From Pegoplata infirma (lineage: Eukaryota; Arthropoda; Insecta; Diptera; Anthomyiidae): a stretch of DNA of 64,000 bases. Position numbers and translations under genes: made by a program. Position 1 is the stretch's first letter. Every line of letters begins with the position of its first letter. The stretch spans positions 68,068,040 through 68,132,039 of the forward strand of contig OY992537.1 of NCBI GenBank assembly GCA_963921195.1, in the 5' to 3' direction. The notes below the pieces were generated by a model. The model was not told the DNA's origin. It saw nothing but the letters and a program-made list of their open reading frames with translations, and ran no database searches. Shown in pieces: positions 1 to 11,367 of this stretch.

Positions 1-960
1 CAAAAGGACTAAAATGACCCAAAAAGTGGAGATAGAAGTTAAATGTATTCTAGAAAAATTGTCCCCATTAAACTCTACTGAGTTAAATTTTAATTTAACC
101 CTTAATTTTAACCCTTTAAACTCATATCTTAGTAAACTTTTAAGCCATTCCTTAAAATAAGGACTAAAATGACCCAAAAGCAAGGCAGATAGAGGGTTAA
201 TATATTCTAGAAAATATTCCCCATCAAATGCTACAGGAAATATCTGAGTTGAATTTTTGGCTCAGAATAATATAAACTTTATTTTTCTCGACTTTTCTCA
301 AACCACTTTGGGAAAAAAATAAAAATTTCAGTGTGCCATAAAAATCGACTGTAGCCACACAGTGCCAAACCCTTTGGGGGTTTTACTATACTAACCAAAT
401 ACTATCATCCTCTGCTGGAAGGATCTACCCCCATACCAATATCCTATATTTGTTGCACACAATCGTAAACAGTTTCTGCCATAAATATGAAAAATGAGAC
501 TTTAAAATTTAAAATTTTTAAGCATTTTCTTCAGACCGGTCGAACTTTCCGCCAGTGAAGACCCCAAGTGAAATTTGATGAACAAAATAGTCGTAGAACA
601 TTTTAACCCGTTAAACGCATATCTTATGAGACTTTTGAGCCATTTCTTAAAAAAAGGGCTAAAATGACCCAAAAACGGGGCAGATAGAGGGTTAATATAT
701 TCTAGAAAAATAATCCCCATAAAGTTCTACTATAGATATCTGAGCAAAATTTTAAACTAAGAGTAACATAAACATTATTTTTTTTCGACTTTTTTAACTC
801 CCTTTCGGAAAAAAACTAAAAATTTCAGTGGGCCAAAAAAATCGGCTGTACCCACACAGCGCCAAACCCTATGGGGGTTTTACTATTCTAACCAAATAAT
901 ATCATTCTGTCTTGGTTTGGTCCACCCCCCCAGACCATGACCTTCAAATTGTTGCACAGT
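1..960. repeat. Dispersed repeat in tandem-like partial copies (period about 490 bp)
   Basis: The phrase ACTAAAATGACCCAAAA occurs near 9 and 167, and a variant near 659. Each is followed by a GATAGAGGGTTAATATATTC-like stretch and a CCCCAT motif. The two longer units continue through AAATTTCAGTG, a CAAACCCT..GGGGGTTTTACTAT block and TTGTTGCACA. The first copy is partial. No coding signal was seen. Diverged reverse-orientation relatives lie at about 52800-53370, 53640-53760 and 54490-54600, so this is a dispersed family and not a local satellite. Confidence 0.6.
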
Positions 961-1150
961 GTAATTTACATAAATAGGATGTTTATCAGAAATCAGCAGA
1001 TTTTCTGATTAAATCAACAGATTTTTCTGCTTAAATCAGCAGATTTATCTGCTGCACTGACAAATTTTTCTGCAAAATCTACCAAAACTTCCCAGACAGA
1101 AATTTAAAATCAACAACAAAATGGCTCAAAATGAAGATTTTTCTGCTTAT
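961..1150. repeat. AGCAGATTT/AAATCTGCT motif cluster
   Basis: Several copies of CAGCAGATTTTTCTGCT-like words in both orientations produce many short hairpins. A related cluster (GCAGATTTCTCTGCT) lies at about 12130-12310 inside another repeat. Origin unknown. Confidence 0.4.
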
Positions 1151-2274
1151 TGGACAGAGACATCTAACGGCTATATAAAAGTATATATGATCATATTAAA
1201 TTCTTTTTACTCAGCGTAAATGCAGAGACAGCCAATATATAACTTAACAACAACAACTCTGGCTTTGCAGGATCGCCATCAGAATTATTATTTAAATTCT
1301 TTTGAATGATTTTAAAGAATATTTATTCAAATTAGAAAAGTAAAAAGTGTTGTATCATCGTGTATTTAAATTTTCTTTCATTTTACAATAGTTAATTTTA
1401 TTTAGTTACTTCATTCTTTGCTGGGTTACGCTACCAACAATAACTGCCTTTTTTTACACAAAACAATAAAATTATTTTTATTTCTTTTTGAAAAACTTTT
1501 ATCACTTTCATCTTATTTGGCAAGTGCAGAAGTTCTATGAAAAACATATTTTTTTTAAGGCGGATTATGTTTTGGAAAAAAATTGTATTTTGCATGGATT
1601 TTATTTTCTTTTATTTTAATATTTGAAAAACTTTTTCAAAGATTATGTTATTTTTTATTATACATACATTGATATTTTCTATCTGACTATGATTTTCTTG
1701 TTTGAACCATAAACAGTAGTTTATGACACTTTAGTTGAAGCTAAAAGCAACAAAAAAAAAAAAAGTCAGACTATAATAAAAAGTGTCAAAAGTTTGTGGC
1801 ATATTATTGTTATTTTATACTTTTTTATAACATCTTTAGAGCTAAAGTTTTTATCCTGTTGTTTGTTTTTTTATGATTTATCGATAACAGTTTAAGAAAC
1901 AACAAAATAAAATCGATAAAAGAAACTAAACATTTTAATGCATCATTTAGTTTATGACACAAAGGCAAAACATCAATAAATAAGTTTTGCATACAGAAAA
2001 TGCTATTATTTTATTTTTTAAATTTTAGTTTTAAGTTTTTCTTAATAGTTTTTAATAAAAACTTTTTATTTATAAAAGTCGATGAAATATCTGATGTGTC
2101 TCTTTGTGTTTGTACCGGTTATGGGCCAATACCGTTATAATACCGTTTGATGAGCCAAACATTTTGGTAAAAACTAGGTTTCTTCAGTTAAAATTCGGTT
2201 GACAGATCTTAACATAGTAACATCAACCGAATTATGAGTTGATACAATTGATAAATTTGACTGGAGTCTTTTTA
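1151..2274. other. AT-rich sequence with no recognised feature
   Basis: No open frame of note, no terminal repeats and no match to other parts of the window were seen. It includes A- and T-runs and a short TATATAAAAG-like stretch near 1175, too common in this composition to call a promoter. Confidence 0.4.
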
Positions 2275-2462
2275 AAATGATAATTTTTTTAGGCTGGTGT
2301 CTAATTTTAAAAAAGTTGCAGGACGCCACCTCAGTTTGACTATATTAGCTAACGATTAACAAAAAAGAAAATAAGAATTACTATTTTCATTTTATTAAAA
2401 CCAAAACTTTTAGTAACTTGGGTTTGTAACTTGTATAATAATTCACCTCGAGGTGAATAAAA

Positions 2463-3291
2463 ACAAGTAGAAAAGTTAAATTCGACTTGGCCGAATCTAT
2501 GAATACCCTCCACAATGCCCTTTTTAAGTGATAGTAAATTTTCTAACGTGAAAAAAATAAAATTTTTGATTAGAAATATTTTATTTTGTGTAAAAACACG
2601 TTTTTTTAACTAATTTTTGAAAAAAAAAAAATTAACAAAAATTTTTTTTGAGGGTAAAATTTTTTTGAGTGTAAAATTTTATTCTAGTGTATTTTTTTTT
2701 AGTGTAAAAATATTTTTGAGTGACAAAAATACGTTGTAAAATATTTTTGTGACACCAATGTTTTTAAAACATGTTTAACGGGTTTTCACGTGAATTTAAG
2801 GTGAAGCTAATCTGAAATTCACGGTTTTGCTAAAAACTTTTGAACCACCAGACCAATTCGGCTGAAATTCGAAACGAACCAGTCCAGGGGAACGTTTAAT
2901 ATATATGCCGTGCTTCTGCGTCCTTAGAATTGTCTTTTGAAGGTTAGTTTGATTTTTATCTCGTAAAATCACGAAAAAACCTTGCCGAAATTCAGTCATT
3001 TGCTCATAACTTTTGAGCCACTGGACCGATTTCGTTGGATTGCAACACCAACCTGACCAGGTAAATGCCCAACATAAATGCAGAACTTCAGGAGCCTCCC
3101 TAAAGTCTTTCAAAAGTTAGCGTGTTTTCAACAGACAGACGGACGGACGGACCTCGCTAGATCGTCTTAAAATCAATCGAGGATCATAAATATATATTCT
3201 TTATGGGGTCATAGACCAATATTTCGAGGTGTTACAAACGGAATGACAAACTTATATATACCCTCTATCACTAGAGTGGAGGGTATAAAAA
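2463..3291 (+). mobile_element. GGACGG-type dispersed element inserted in composite copy 1
   Basis: Starts ACAAGTAGAAAAGTTAAATT, followed by a TTCGAC..GGCCGAA hairpin and ATACCCTCCAC. It ends GTGGAGGGTATAAAAA. Near its 3' end are ACAGACAGACGGACGGACGG and CTTTATGGGGTCATAGACC. The paired ATACCCTCCA/TGGAGGGTAT motifs are shared with copies at 10770, 28141 and 51165. The roughly 105-codon reverse-strand open frame inside shows no family resemblance and is not called a gene. Confidence 0.6.
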
Positions 3292-3326
3292 TATTCACCA
3301 GCTGGTGAATAAAACGTAACATAATT

Positions 3327-4258
3327 CACTGTGCTAAACGCAAAAATTAACAAGCTGGACACCCTGCCGGTAAAGCTAATTCAAGTACGCTGAATTCAAT
3401 AGCTCTAGTCTTTTCTCGAAGTTAGCGCTCGTATTCGTGATATTCGCGATTTAAAATTTTAAGGCTAAAGTACTACAAAAAAAATAAGATTTATGCTTTT
3501 GGGATAGTTTTTAAATATAAATTAAGAAAATGCATTCTTTTTTCGTGAAAAAAAATTTTCCCCGAAAAAAAAAAATCAGCAAAAGAAATAAAGAACAAAA
3601 TTTTCTGTAACATATCGTTTTCTATTCATTGTTATAAATTACTAGCAAAATAGAAAAAATGTGGAAAAAAAATTTCGCGACAAAAAATTCGCTAGAAAAA
3701 TTTTCGCGAATAATTCTTTTTTTTGTGTATTCAATAGAGTTTAGATGTTTAAAATTCGGCAATTGTACAAATAATATAAAAAAAAATTTTTTTTACTTAA
3801 AAATAAAATAATAATAATCGTGAATATCGCTAATACATACGCTAACTTTGAAAAAAAAAAAAATAATATTTCAACGGGATTTAGTGTACTCGAACTAGTT
3901 TTACCAGATTGCTGTCGTAAATTCAAATTTAACTAAAACTATTTGTATCGAAATAATTTGTTCACGAAAAAAAAGATTTTTCGCAAACAAAAAATGTTTT
4001 TCGCGAAAAAATGCACGGGCTTATGGTTTTTTATGTTAGTTTAACAGACTTGAATGGTTTTAAATTTAAAAATATTCGCATTGGCTTAAAAATATCATTT
4101 TTATTGTACTTGAGCATCAAAATTTTAAACCGCGAATATCGCAAATACGAGCGATAACTTTCAAAAACGGCTAGCACCATTGAATTAGCGTACTCGAATT
4201 AACTTTACCAGTAGGGTGCCCAGCTTGTTAAAAAAAAGTGTCAAATTGGAGCACAGTG
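3327..4258. mobile_element. CACTG-ended foldback element, 2-bp TSD (TT)
   Basis: The ends are CACTGTGCT (3327) and AGCACAGTG (4258). Inner arms read AACAAGCTGGACACCCTGCC (about 3348) and its diverged complement near 4205-4230. A third partial arm copy lies near 3840-3905, so the interior is rearranged. Flanking TT on both sides restores the sequence found at this position in other composite copies (TAATTATTTTT). No coding capacity. Confidence 0.7.
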
Positions 4259-4845
4259 TTATTTTTCATAATTTTTTTTTTTTTATCAATATTTTTTTAA
4301 TCTTTATTTTTTTATTAATAATTTTTTTATCAATATTTTTTTCATCAATATTTTTGTTTTATTAATTTTTTCATCAATTTCATCACTAGTTTTTTTCCAT
4401 CAATATTTTTTTATTTCATCAATATTTTTTTTCATCAATATTTTTTTCATCAATATTTTTTTTTCATCAATATTTTATTTTTCATTAACATTTTTTTTTT
4501 TCATCAATATTTTTTTTTTTTCATCAATATTTTTTTTCATGAATATTTTTGCATCAATATTTTTTTTCATCAATATTTTTTTTTCATCAACATTTTTTTT
4601 TGTTTTCATCAATATTTTTTTTTCATCAACATTTTTTTTTTCATCAATATTTTTTTTTTATAATTTTTTTTTTTCATCAAATTTTTTTTTTTTTATAAAT
4701 TTTTTTTTCATCAATATTTTTTTTTGTTACATAAGTATATTTTTTTTTTCATTAATAAATAAATATTTATTTTTATCAATAATCTTTTCTTATCAAAAGC
4801 TTTTTTTCATCAGCATTTTTTTTTTATCGACAAACAGAGACAAAT
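4259..4845. repeat. T-rich CATCAATA minisatellite array (composite copy 1)
   Basis: Degenerate units of about 13-17 bp, T(7-10)CATCAATA. The unit length varies with the T-run. Phe/Ile/Ser-rich open frames across it are by-products. The array begins directly at the end of the CACTG foldback. Confidence 0.85.
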
Positions 4846-4850
4846 AGACA

Positions 4851-5003
4851 GGATATCACCACCAGACATTTTTATACTGTAACTCAACCATTCTGAAGTT
4901 TTCGAAATACATCTGTTGAATTAGTTTTGTATAAGTTATTTAGTTGTTTAAGAAGTTCCGAACTGGTTCTGAATTTTTAAATTTCTGATAAAAATAGATT
5001 TTT
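4851..5003. other. Unassigned spacer between composite copies
   Basis: About 150 bp with no recognised repeat and no terminal motifs. Confidence 0.3.
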
Positions 5004-5030
5004 AACATGATCATGTTCTTAAGCTAGTAC

Positions 5031-6155
5031 TAGTGTATTCAAAAAACCGGCCATTTTTAAAAACCGGTTTTCGGTTTATTCGAAAAAGCTTATTTTTGAA
5101 AAACCGGTTTTCGGTTTCGGTTTTAGCAAAAAAACCGGTTAAACCGATTTTTCGGTTTTTATTCTTCAGGTTAAAAATTAATTAAATTTAATTATATTTT
5201 TACAAAACAGGCATAACCCAATAAACACAAAATCGAAAAGTTATAGCGAAAAAAGTATCATCAGTATGACACCGTTAACGTCGCACAATTTCGCTGGAAA
5301 CTTCGACAGGGAGTAACAACTAAATTTGAATTCTTTGCAATTGCGAGCGGAAATCCGTAAAGATTTTATTTACAAATTTGTTTTTATTGAATTGTTTAAA
5401 GAGCACAATTAATAATAAATTCAGACATCTGTCCTAACATATTCATTTGGGCTGATTTAGCCCATTCCGATTTCAACAATTTCAAAAGGATAATTTAAAA
5501 AAATGGTTTGCCATAGAACTCCAAGGCGCCAAATTAAAAAAAAATATATCGTCGGTGCGCCAACCAGAACTGGTATGTGTATTTTAACATTTTTTGAAGA
5601 GTCTTTAATAACAGCGAAATTTGGTACTTTAACGCTGTTTTTTTAAATGTAAATTAATGATTATGAAAGAATGAAAGAAATTATGAAAGAAATATTGTTT
5701 TTAAGCACCCCGAATGGTCAAAATAAAGCTGATTTGTAAGACGGTATTTACACACAGCGTTTTTTTACGCACGCCTTTTTTATCTGGGTTTTTTTTATGG
5801 CAATCGGGGGTGAGAAGCACAGAAGAAGGAAAACAGAATTCGTGATTTTTTTTTCTATCCCGTTTTCTTTTCACCCCCGTTTACCAACAAAAACCAGTTC
5901 TGGTTGGCGCTCCGCGCTATATTGATTTCAATGTTAAAGGAAGAGACGGACATCCGGAACTCGTTGATATATTGATATTGACATACCAACATATCCACAA
6001 ACTGATTAACTCATTATATTAAACCTTTTTCTTAAAACCGGTTAACCGACACAAAAAACCGGTTTCTCGAATATTCGAAATTCAAAACTATTTGAAACCG
6101 GTCGAGTTTCCAAAAATGAAAAAACCGGTTTTCGGTTTCGGTTTTGAATACTCTA
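5031..6155. mobile_element. hAT-type non-autonomous element with 8-bp TSD GCTAGTAC
   Basis: Perfect 8-bp direct repeats GCTAGTAC lie at 5023-5030 and 6156-6163. The terminal inverted repeats are TAGTGTATTCAAAA (left) and TAGAGTATTCAAAA (right, reverse complement). Both fit the hAT end consensus (T/C)A(A/G)NG, and 8-bp duplications are the hAT hallmark. Subterminal regions hold many AAAACCGGTTTTCGGTTTCG words in both orientations (5046-5160 and 6030-6145), possible transposase-binding repeats. No transposase remnant was seen in about 1.1 kb. Removing the element rejoins composite copy 2 cleanly. Confidence 0.88.
5557..5910. repeat. Inner element bounded by 17-bp perfect inverted repeats
   Basis: GCGCCAACCAGAACTGG at 5557-5573 is perfectly inverted at 5894-5910, inside the hAT element. 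The enclosed roughly 320 bp differs in texture from the CCGGTT-rich flanks. It may be a small nested MITE, but no flanking duplication was seen, so it could also be an internal hairpin of the host element. Confidence 0.5.
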
Positions 6156-6460
6156 GCTAGTACTTAATTTTAAAAATGATGCAGAACTCCACTCTAGTTT
6201 AACTATAAAAGCTACAGACTAAAGAAAGAAATAAGAATTACTGCTTAAATTTTCTTCTAACCAAAAAGGCTTGTAATTCACCTACTGGTGAATAAAACGT
6301 AAGATAATCATTTTTCAACCAAAAATTTTTCATCAAAAAAATTTTTCTTTATAATTTTTTTTATAAATTTTTTTCCACAATATTATTTTTCATCAATATT
6401 TTCTTTGTTCATAAAATTTTTTTTCATAAATTTTTTTTCATAAAGTTTTTTGTTCTTAAT

Positions 6461-6662
6461 TATACCCTACACCACACTTTGGTACAGGGAATAATGACTT
6501 TGTGCTGATGATTGATTAACTTTCGTTTGTGTGTGTTTTACACTAATTTAAGATCTAACACGATAGAGATCCAATCGGATCAATATTATGACTTAAGACC
6601 CATTTTCTGGGAAACACTGGTGTAGGGTGGTCGGTCTTGACCGAATATAATTTTCTCGCTTG
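6461..6662. mobile_element. Small dispersed element with ACCCTACACCA inverted repeats
   Basis: ACCCTACACCA (6464-6474) is perfectly inverted at 6618-6628 (TGGTGTAGGGT), followed by TCGGTCTTGACCGA and CTTGTTTT. The layout resembles the GGACGG-type element (paired near-terminal repeats plus a hairpin with TCGG/CCGA arms), with different sequence. A truncated relative lies at about 40080-40345. It interrupts a T-rich array. Confidence 0.5.
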
Positions 6663-6778
6663 TTTTTTTTAATCTAGTTTTTTTTACATCAAAATTTTTT
6701 TTTTTCGTCAACATTATTTTTCAATTCATCAATTTTTTTTTTTTTTCATAAATATTTTTTTTGTAACTGAATTTTTAT

Positions 6779-7262
6779 TTAGTTCGGTTTGAGTCCATAT
6801 TAATTATTTCCGAGAAATAATAATTGTTGTATAATGAGAAATCTGAAAAAAATCAAGTGACAGCAGGTGGAGATGTCGACAGCTTTCGGAAAATGCCACC
6901 CTTCCCAGGAAAATTTTTTGGAACAAATTCCTGGTTCAATAGATTCTTGAATATATTCTACGGTAATCACAACAAAATTTTCCATGTAAAATTATTTTTC
7001 AAAAAAACTACTTGCTCTAAAAAACGATTGCTTTCGGGACAATTTCAAACAGAAATCATTGATTCTGGAATGTTAAGTAGAACCGATTATTTGGAACAGA
7101 AAATTTTGCTGGGTTCCATCATCAGCATTCCTTCGATAGCCACACACTAGATGTGTGTCAGATTAAAATAAAATATAGGAATACTTGATTTTTTTCAGAT
7201 TTTTTCTTGTACAACAATTATTATTTTTCAAAAATAATTAATATGGACTTAAACCGAACAAA
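6779..7262. mobile_element. MITE with about 70-80-bp imperfect terminal inverted repeats
   Basis: The left end (TTTAGTTCGGTTTGAGTCCA, then TATTAATTATTT and AATAATAATTGTTGTA) is repeated inverted at about 7185-7262 with a few mismatches. A truncated relative with only one end lies at 38150-38335 and shares the interior CATCTTCCGCGGTCGACATC-like block. The roughly 108-codon forward frame here is not called a gene because it merges with the inverted repeat. No clear target duplication. Confidence 0.6.
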
Positions 7263-7520
7263 ATTTTTTTTCATGAAAAATTTGTTTTTACAAAATTTTT
7301 TTTTTCTGATCAAAAAATGTTTTTTCCTTCACAAAAAATTTTTTTTCTTCAAATATTTTTTTTTTTTTCTTCAAAGAAATTTTTCCTAAAAATTATTTTT
7401 TCCTAAAATTTTTTTTTCTCATCTTAATTTTTTTTTTCTTCATCAAAAACTTTTTTTATCATCAATATTTTTTTTCACTAAAAATTTTGTTTTTCATCAA
7501 AAAATTTTCATCAAAATTTT

Positions 7521-8250
7521 CAAATAATCGTGCATTATCCCACCCCTATTGTACAACTAAAAATTGTAGATCCTTTGTAGAAAGCAAGTTAAATGGCTTC
7601 TTTAATTCTTATAATTTTTCAAAACCGTATAATTATAAGCATCTTATGTATTTAAGATGTTTTATCTTTGCCATAAAAAATGAGTTTTGTTTTTCTTATC
7701 CTTATATAAATATTTACAAATGATCAAAGGATGTTGTATATTCTTTTTAACTCATATAAACTTAATCAAATGCACATAATATATGAAAAATTATAAAATT
7801 TTTCTTTTTTTCAGTTTTATTATTAAAAGATATTAAAGACGCGTGTCCTTTAACATCATGCTTCATTTGAGCTCTTTAATCATAACAAACTGTTTAACAG
7901 TTTTTAGTTGACGATTGTACCGTGTGCGAACGATACGAATTTCTTATACGAGAATTTGTGCTTATAAATCGATGTAATATTTTTATATTTGTTTATTATT
8001 CGTTTCAACTAATGCGATAACACTAGAAATTAGTTCAAGTCAATTGCATTTTTGCACTATTTTTCTTTTTTAGTCCCAAAGACGCGTGTGATAAAAATAA
8101 CATTAAGTTTATTTCCTTTTGCGGCCAAACAGTAGAAAAGGTTGGTCATATATTATTTTTTTTTTATCACTCTACATAAGTCATAGGTAGGTATCATAAC
8201 GAACTTGTAACAAAGGGTACATGCCTTTTCATTGTGAAGTAAATTGCCTA
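7521..8250. other. Unassigned AT-rich sequence with AAAGACGCGTGT direct repeat
   Basis: No open frame or terminal structure. AAAGACGCGTGT appears near 7837 and 8079 in direct orientation, about 240 bp apart. The rest is unique within the window. Confidence 0.35.
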
Positions 8251-8545
8251 CACAGAAAAAAAAAATAAAAAAAATTTTTGTGAAAATTTTTAATACTATT
8301 GAGCTAAAAATTACTTAATTTTGCTCAAGTAAACGATTTAATAGTATGAAGTCAAATTGTAATAAAAATTTATTAAATTTATGCCAACAAATTTAAGTAA
8401 ATTTTTAGTTGACACAATTAAAACTTTAAAAATTGTTCGTTTTTTTAATTAAGTTTTTAATTGTGTCAAGTAAAAATTTGCTTTAAATTCATCAATTTAC
8501 TTTTTTAAAAGTTTAAACAAGTTTCACAGTTTCACAAGTTTTTTG
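8251..8545 (+). mobile_element. CACAG-ended MITE, one end only recognisable
   Basis: Starts TA|CACAGAAAAAAAAAATAAAA. The following block (TACTATTGAGC, AGTAAACGATTTAATAGTAT, TTAATTGTGTCAA) matches both halves of the MITE at 40737-44544. The far end lacks the expected TTTCTGTG, so this copy is truncated or strongly diverged near 8520-8545. Confidence 0.55.
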
Positions 8546-8767
8546 TACAAAAAAATGTTTTAACAAGATAATCTTTTTAGGCTGGTGTCGAATTTTAAAA
8601 ATGATTCAGGACGCCACTTCAGTTTGACTATATAAGCTACCAACTAACAAAATGGAAAATAAAAACTACTGTTTTCATTTTCTTAAAACCAAAATGGTTT
8701 GTAAATTTGATTTGTAACTTGGATAATAATTCACCTGCTTGTGAATAAACCCGTTTTTCACTAGCTG

Positions 8768-10067
8768 CACTCAAAAAAAAAGTGAACTAAAATCTGGGAA
8801 AATTAACTAAATTTTGAGAAAAAGAGGGAATGATTTGGCTCCAAAGATTTTTTTTCTTGGTTTTAGTTCATAATTTTTCCAAAAATAAGGAAAGCAAAGT
8901 TATTTAATTTTAAGCCAATTTTAACTAGAAAATGGGAAAAATTATACTTCACATTTCCCGGGTAAAAATGAAATATATATGATCATATATACCCGAGTAA
9001 AAATTTTCTGGTCTAATCATATATAATTTGATACAATCTTATATGAGTTAATATGCTTCCGTATAAATTTATATAAAATTTTATCTTTCACTTTGATACG
9101 GTTGATCCACTTTATATGGTTAGATATTGCTCCATATATGATTAGATTCGTATTTTGGTTTTGCTCATCAAATTATATAAAAATAGATATTATAAGATCA
9201 ATTTGATCTAATTAGATTTGACCAAATTCAGGATCAAATTGTATCAATTTTTATATTTTTTGATCTAAAGTAACACAATTAGATATTATTTGATACAACC
9301 ATTTTACGGATCAAATTAGACCCCATTTTACTCGAGACCCCGTTGGGTCGCTCTACCTTGCTTAGTTTTTGAGATACGGTAATAAGGGGCCTGATCGGGT
9401 CTTGAGAATCTTAAAAACCGAATAACTCAAAAACTATTACTCGGAGGGCTTTCAAGTATTTTGCGGAAGTGTTCTACGAGTCAAGAGCTACAAAAATGCC
9501 GTTGGGCCTTTTCTCGTGTTGGCAGTATTTACCGAGATATGAGCATATATAAAATCTCGGGAATTTCAAATTTTAGATCTAAAATTGGGGTCTTGAGACC
9601 CCGAAAGATATGCAGAGCTAGGCTATTCCATAGTTTTAATAGTTGTAGTCTTTCTTTTGAAAATTTCATCCGTTTTGCTCTATCTCGCTTAGTTTTCGAG
9701 ATATCGCCATTTTTAATTTTTAACTAAATTCTCAGAAGTCATTAACTAAATTCTAAGAAGTACACTTCCTCAATTCAAAGAAGAGAAATTCGATGATGTT
9801 TTTTTTAGTAAATTTTAACTAAACTTGAACAAAATTGGTTTTTAAGAAATATATCTTAAAAATAAAGATACGATTCTTAGATTTTAGGAAAATTTCTTTG
9901 GCAGTAAGAATTTTTTTCCTAATATTAAAAAAATCCATTTAAAGAAAACTATGAACTAATTATAAGTAAATGAACTAAAATTTTTTCCTCATAGTTAAGA
10001 AAATTTCTCATGATAAATTTTTAAAGACATTTTTTCCTTAATTTTAGTTATATCTTTTTTTTCAGTG
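8768..10067 (+). mobile_element. Large CACTC/CAGTG-ended element, TSD TG
   Basis: Left end CACTCAAAAAAAAAGTGAAC, right end TTTTTTTTCAGTG. TG flanks both sides (8766-8767 and 10068-10069), and removing the element restores AGCTGGTGAA, the uninterrupted composite sequence. The interior carries CGTTTTGCTCTATCTCGCTT and TTTTGAGATACGGTAATAAG, and the GAGACCCCG block, all shared with the copy at 59704-61615 and, in reverse, with the one starting at 27846. The 9461-9727 open frame lies in this conserved non-coding block and has no recognisable domain. Confidence 0.75.
8951..9335. mobile_element. CCCGAG-type AT-rich MITE nested in the CACTC element
   Basis: CCCGGGTAAAAAT (8951) and CCCGAGTAAAAATTTTCTGG (8989) open an interior of ATATGATC/GATCAAATT words. 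TTTTACTCGAG closes it near 9335. The corresponding part of the copy at 59704 lacks this stretch and goes straight from CTTCACATTTTAG to GACCCCATTTAGC, which places the insertion. The boundaries are approximate. Confidence 0.5.
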
Positions 10068-10319
10068 TGGTGAAAAAAACGTAACATAATTATTTTATTA
10101 CCAAAATTTTTGAAAGCAAGAAACTCTATTTAATGGGAGAATATCCCAATACATAAAGTAGAGTTATCATAAGTACTTGTTATGTTAATTCATAATGGGG
10201 AACATGAAAAGGCCTCGAATCAGAATAAACTATTTTTCATTGTACAATAAAAAGGTCGAATAAATAACTAATTTTTATTATTTAATAAAAATTAAAACAC
10301 ACTTCATAATTATTTTTCA

Positions 10320-10768
10320 ACCAAATTTTTTTTTTTCATCAACATTTTTGTTTCATATTTTTTTTTCATCAATTTGTTTGTTTTGCATCAAATTTTTTTT
10401 TCATCAAATTTTTTGTTGTTGTATCAATATTTTTTTTATAAAATATTTTATCATATGAATTGTTTCTTATTACATCAATCTTTTTTTTTTCATCAATTTT
10501 TTTTTTTCATCAAATTTTTTTTTTTTTCTTAATTTTTTTTTTCATAAATTTTATTTTTCTTAAAATTTCTTTTATTAAATTTTTTTTTCATAAATTTTTT
10601 TTCGTCACTTTTTTTTCACTAAAATATTTTTTTTTACCAAAAAAAAAATTTTTCATCAAAATTTTTTATATCATTATAAATTTTTTTCATCCAAAAATTT
10701 TTTGTCATTAATTTTTTTTTATTAATTAAATTTTTTTTTTTTGTTTTTCTCTTTTTTATTTTATCAAA
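10320..10768. repeat. T-rich CATCAA minisatellite array (composite copy 3)
   Basis: TTTTTTTTCATCAA units with variable T-runs and occasional CATAAA and TTTCAC variants. Continues after the GGACGG-type insertion at about 11370-11480. Phe-rich frames across it are composition artefacts. Confidence 0.8.
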
Positions 10769-10769
10769 C

Positions 10770-11367
10770 TTTTTTATACCCTCCAACTACAGTATGGGGG
10801 TGTACTCATTTTGTCATTCCGTGTGCAACGGGTCAAAATATCGGTCTAGGATCCCATAAAGTATATATATTTATGATCAGTGATCGATTCTAAGACATTC
10901 TAGCGATGTCCGTCCGTCCGTCTGTCCGTCTGTCCGTCTGTAGTTAACACGATGCAGTCCAAACTAAAAGATCTAGACTCCCGACATTTGGCACGAATAT
11001 GTCTTATGTTCCTAGGCAGGTTAATTTCGTAAATGAGCAAAATCGGACCAGGGTGAAAAAAGTTCCCCCTTGAAGAACTAAACCAACCTCTGAAAAACAC
11101 AATTTATATACGATTTTTTTTTTTGTTTTTGTTTAACAAATGCAACATTTTTATGCTACAAGAAGTTCGAAGTCCTGGTATTTGGACCCAAAGAATTAGA
11201 AAATTTCGTTTTTTTCGGTCCGCCCCCTTTTATGGGCGTGGAATAATTTTTTATTCCAAAAAAGAAAACGCCCCTGGATTTTTTTTTTATTTTTAACATG
11301 ATATTTTGCATGTTGGAGGGTATAAAAGATTCGGCACAGCCGAATTTAACACTCTTCCTTGTGTTTT
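10770..11367 (-). mobile_element. GGACGG-type dispersed element
   Basis: Reverse orientation. Starts TATACCCTCCAACTACAG, then CCATAAAGTATATATATTTA, a GTCCGTCCGTCTGTCCGTC run (10909-10939), a CGCCCCC..GGGCGTGG block, and the exit TGGAGGGTATAAAAGATTCG, a TTCGGCACAGCCGAA hairpin (11330-11344) and CTTGTGTTTT. This is one of the most complete copies and defines both ends of the family. Confidence 0.65.

Larger units (their letters stand above)
2275..4850 (-). mobile_element. Minisatellite-bearing composite element, copy 1, interrupted twice
   Basis: The right module reads in reverse at 2275-2462 (AGGCTGGTGT, GCAGGACGCCACCTCAGTTT, then the perfect palindrome ATTCACCTCGAGGTGAAT). It resumes at about 3292 with TTCACCAGCTGGTGAA and AACGTAACATAATT, and continues into a T-rich TTTTTTTCATCAATA array at 4259-4845. 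A GGACGG-type element (2463-3291) and a CACTG foldback (3327-4258) split it. The left module is missing at the 4850 end. The order matches the other seven copies, which supports one mobile unit. Confidence 0.65.
5004..7520 (-). mobile_element. Composite element, copy 2, with three nested insertions
   Basis: A diverged right module starts TTAACATGATCATGTTCTTA at about 5003 and is cut at 5030 by a hAT-type element. It resumes at 6156 with TAATTTTAAAAATGATGCAG and TTCACCTACTGGTGAA. T-rich arrays follow at about 6310-6460, 6663-6775 and 7262-7520, interrupted by two further elements. The left module is absent. The right module is more diverged than in other copies, which suggests an older insertion. 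Confidence 0.6.

Noticed and set aside
1165..1260. TATATAAAAG as a core promoter
   Set aside because: TATA-like words are frequent at this composition and no transcript or coding region follows.
4539..4847. Long Phe/Ile/Ser-rich open frame (and similar ones at 7207, 10460, 17796, 30358, 35588, 35706, 44786)
   Set aside because: They translate T-rich CATCAA or A-rich GATGAAA arrays; period and composition explain the open frame and there is no non-repetitive protein segment.
6824..7150. 108-codon frame with mixed composition
   Set aside because: Begins in the left TIR of a MITE; the related copy at 38150 does not preserve the frame as far as it can be read.
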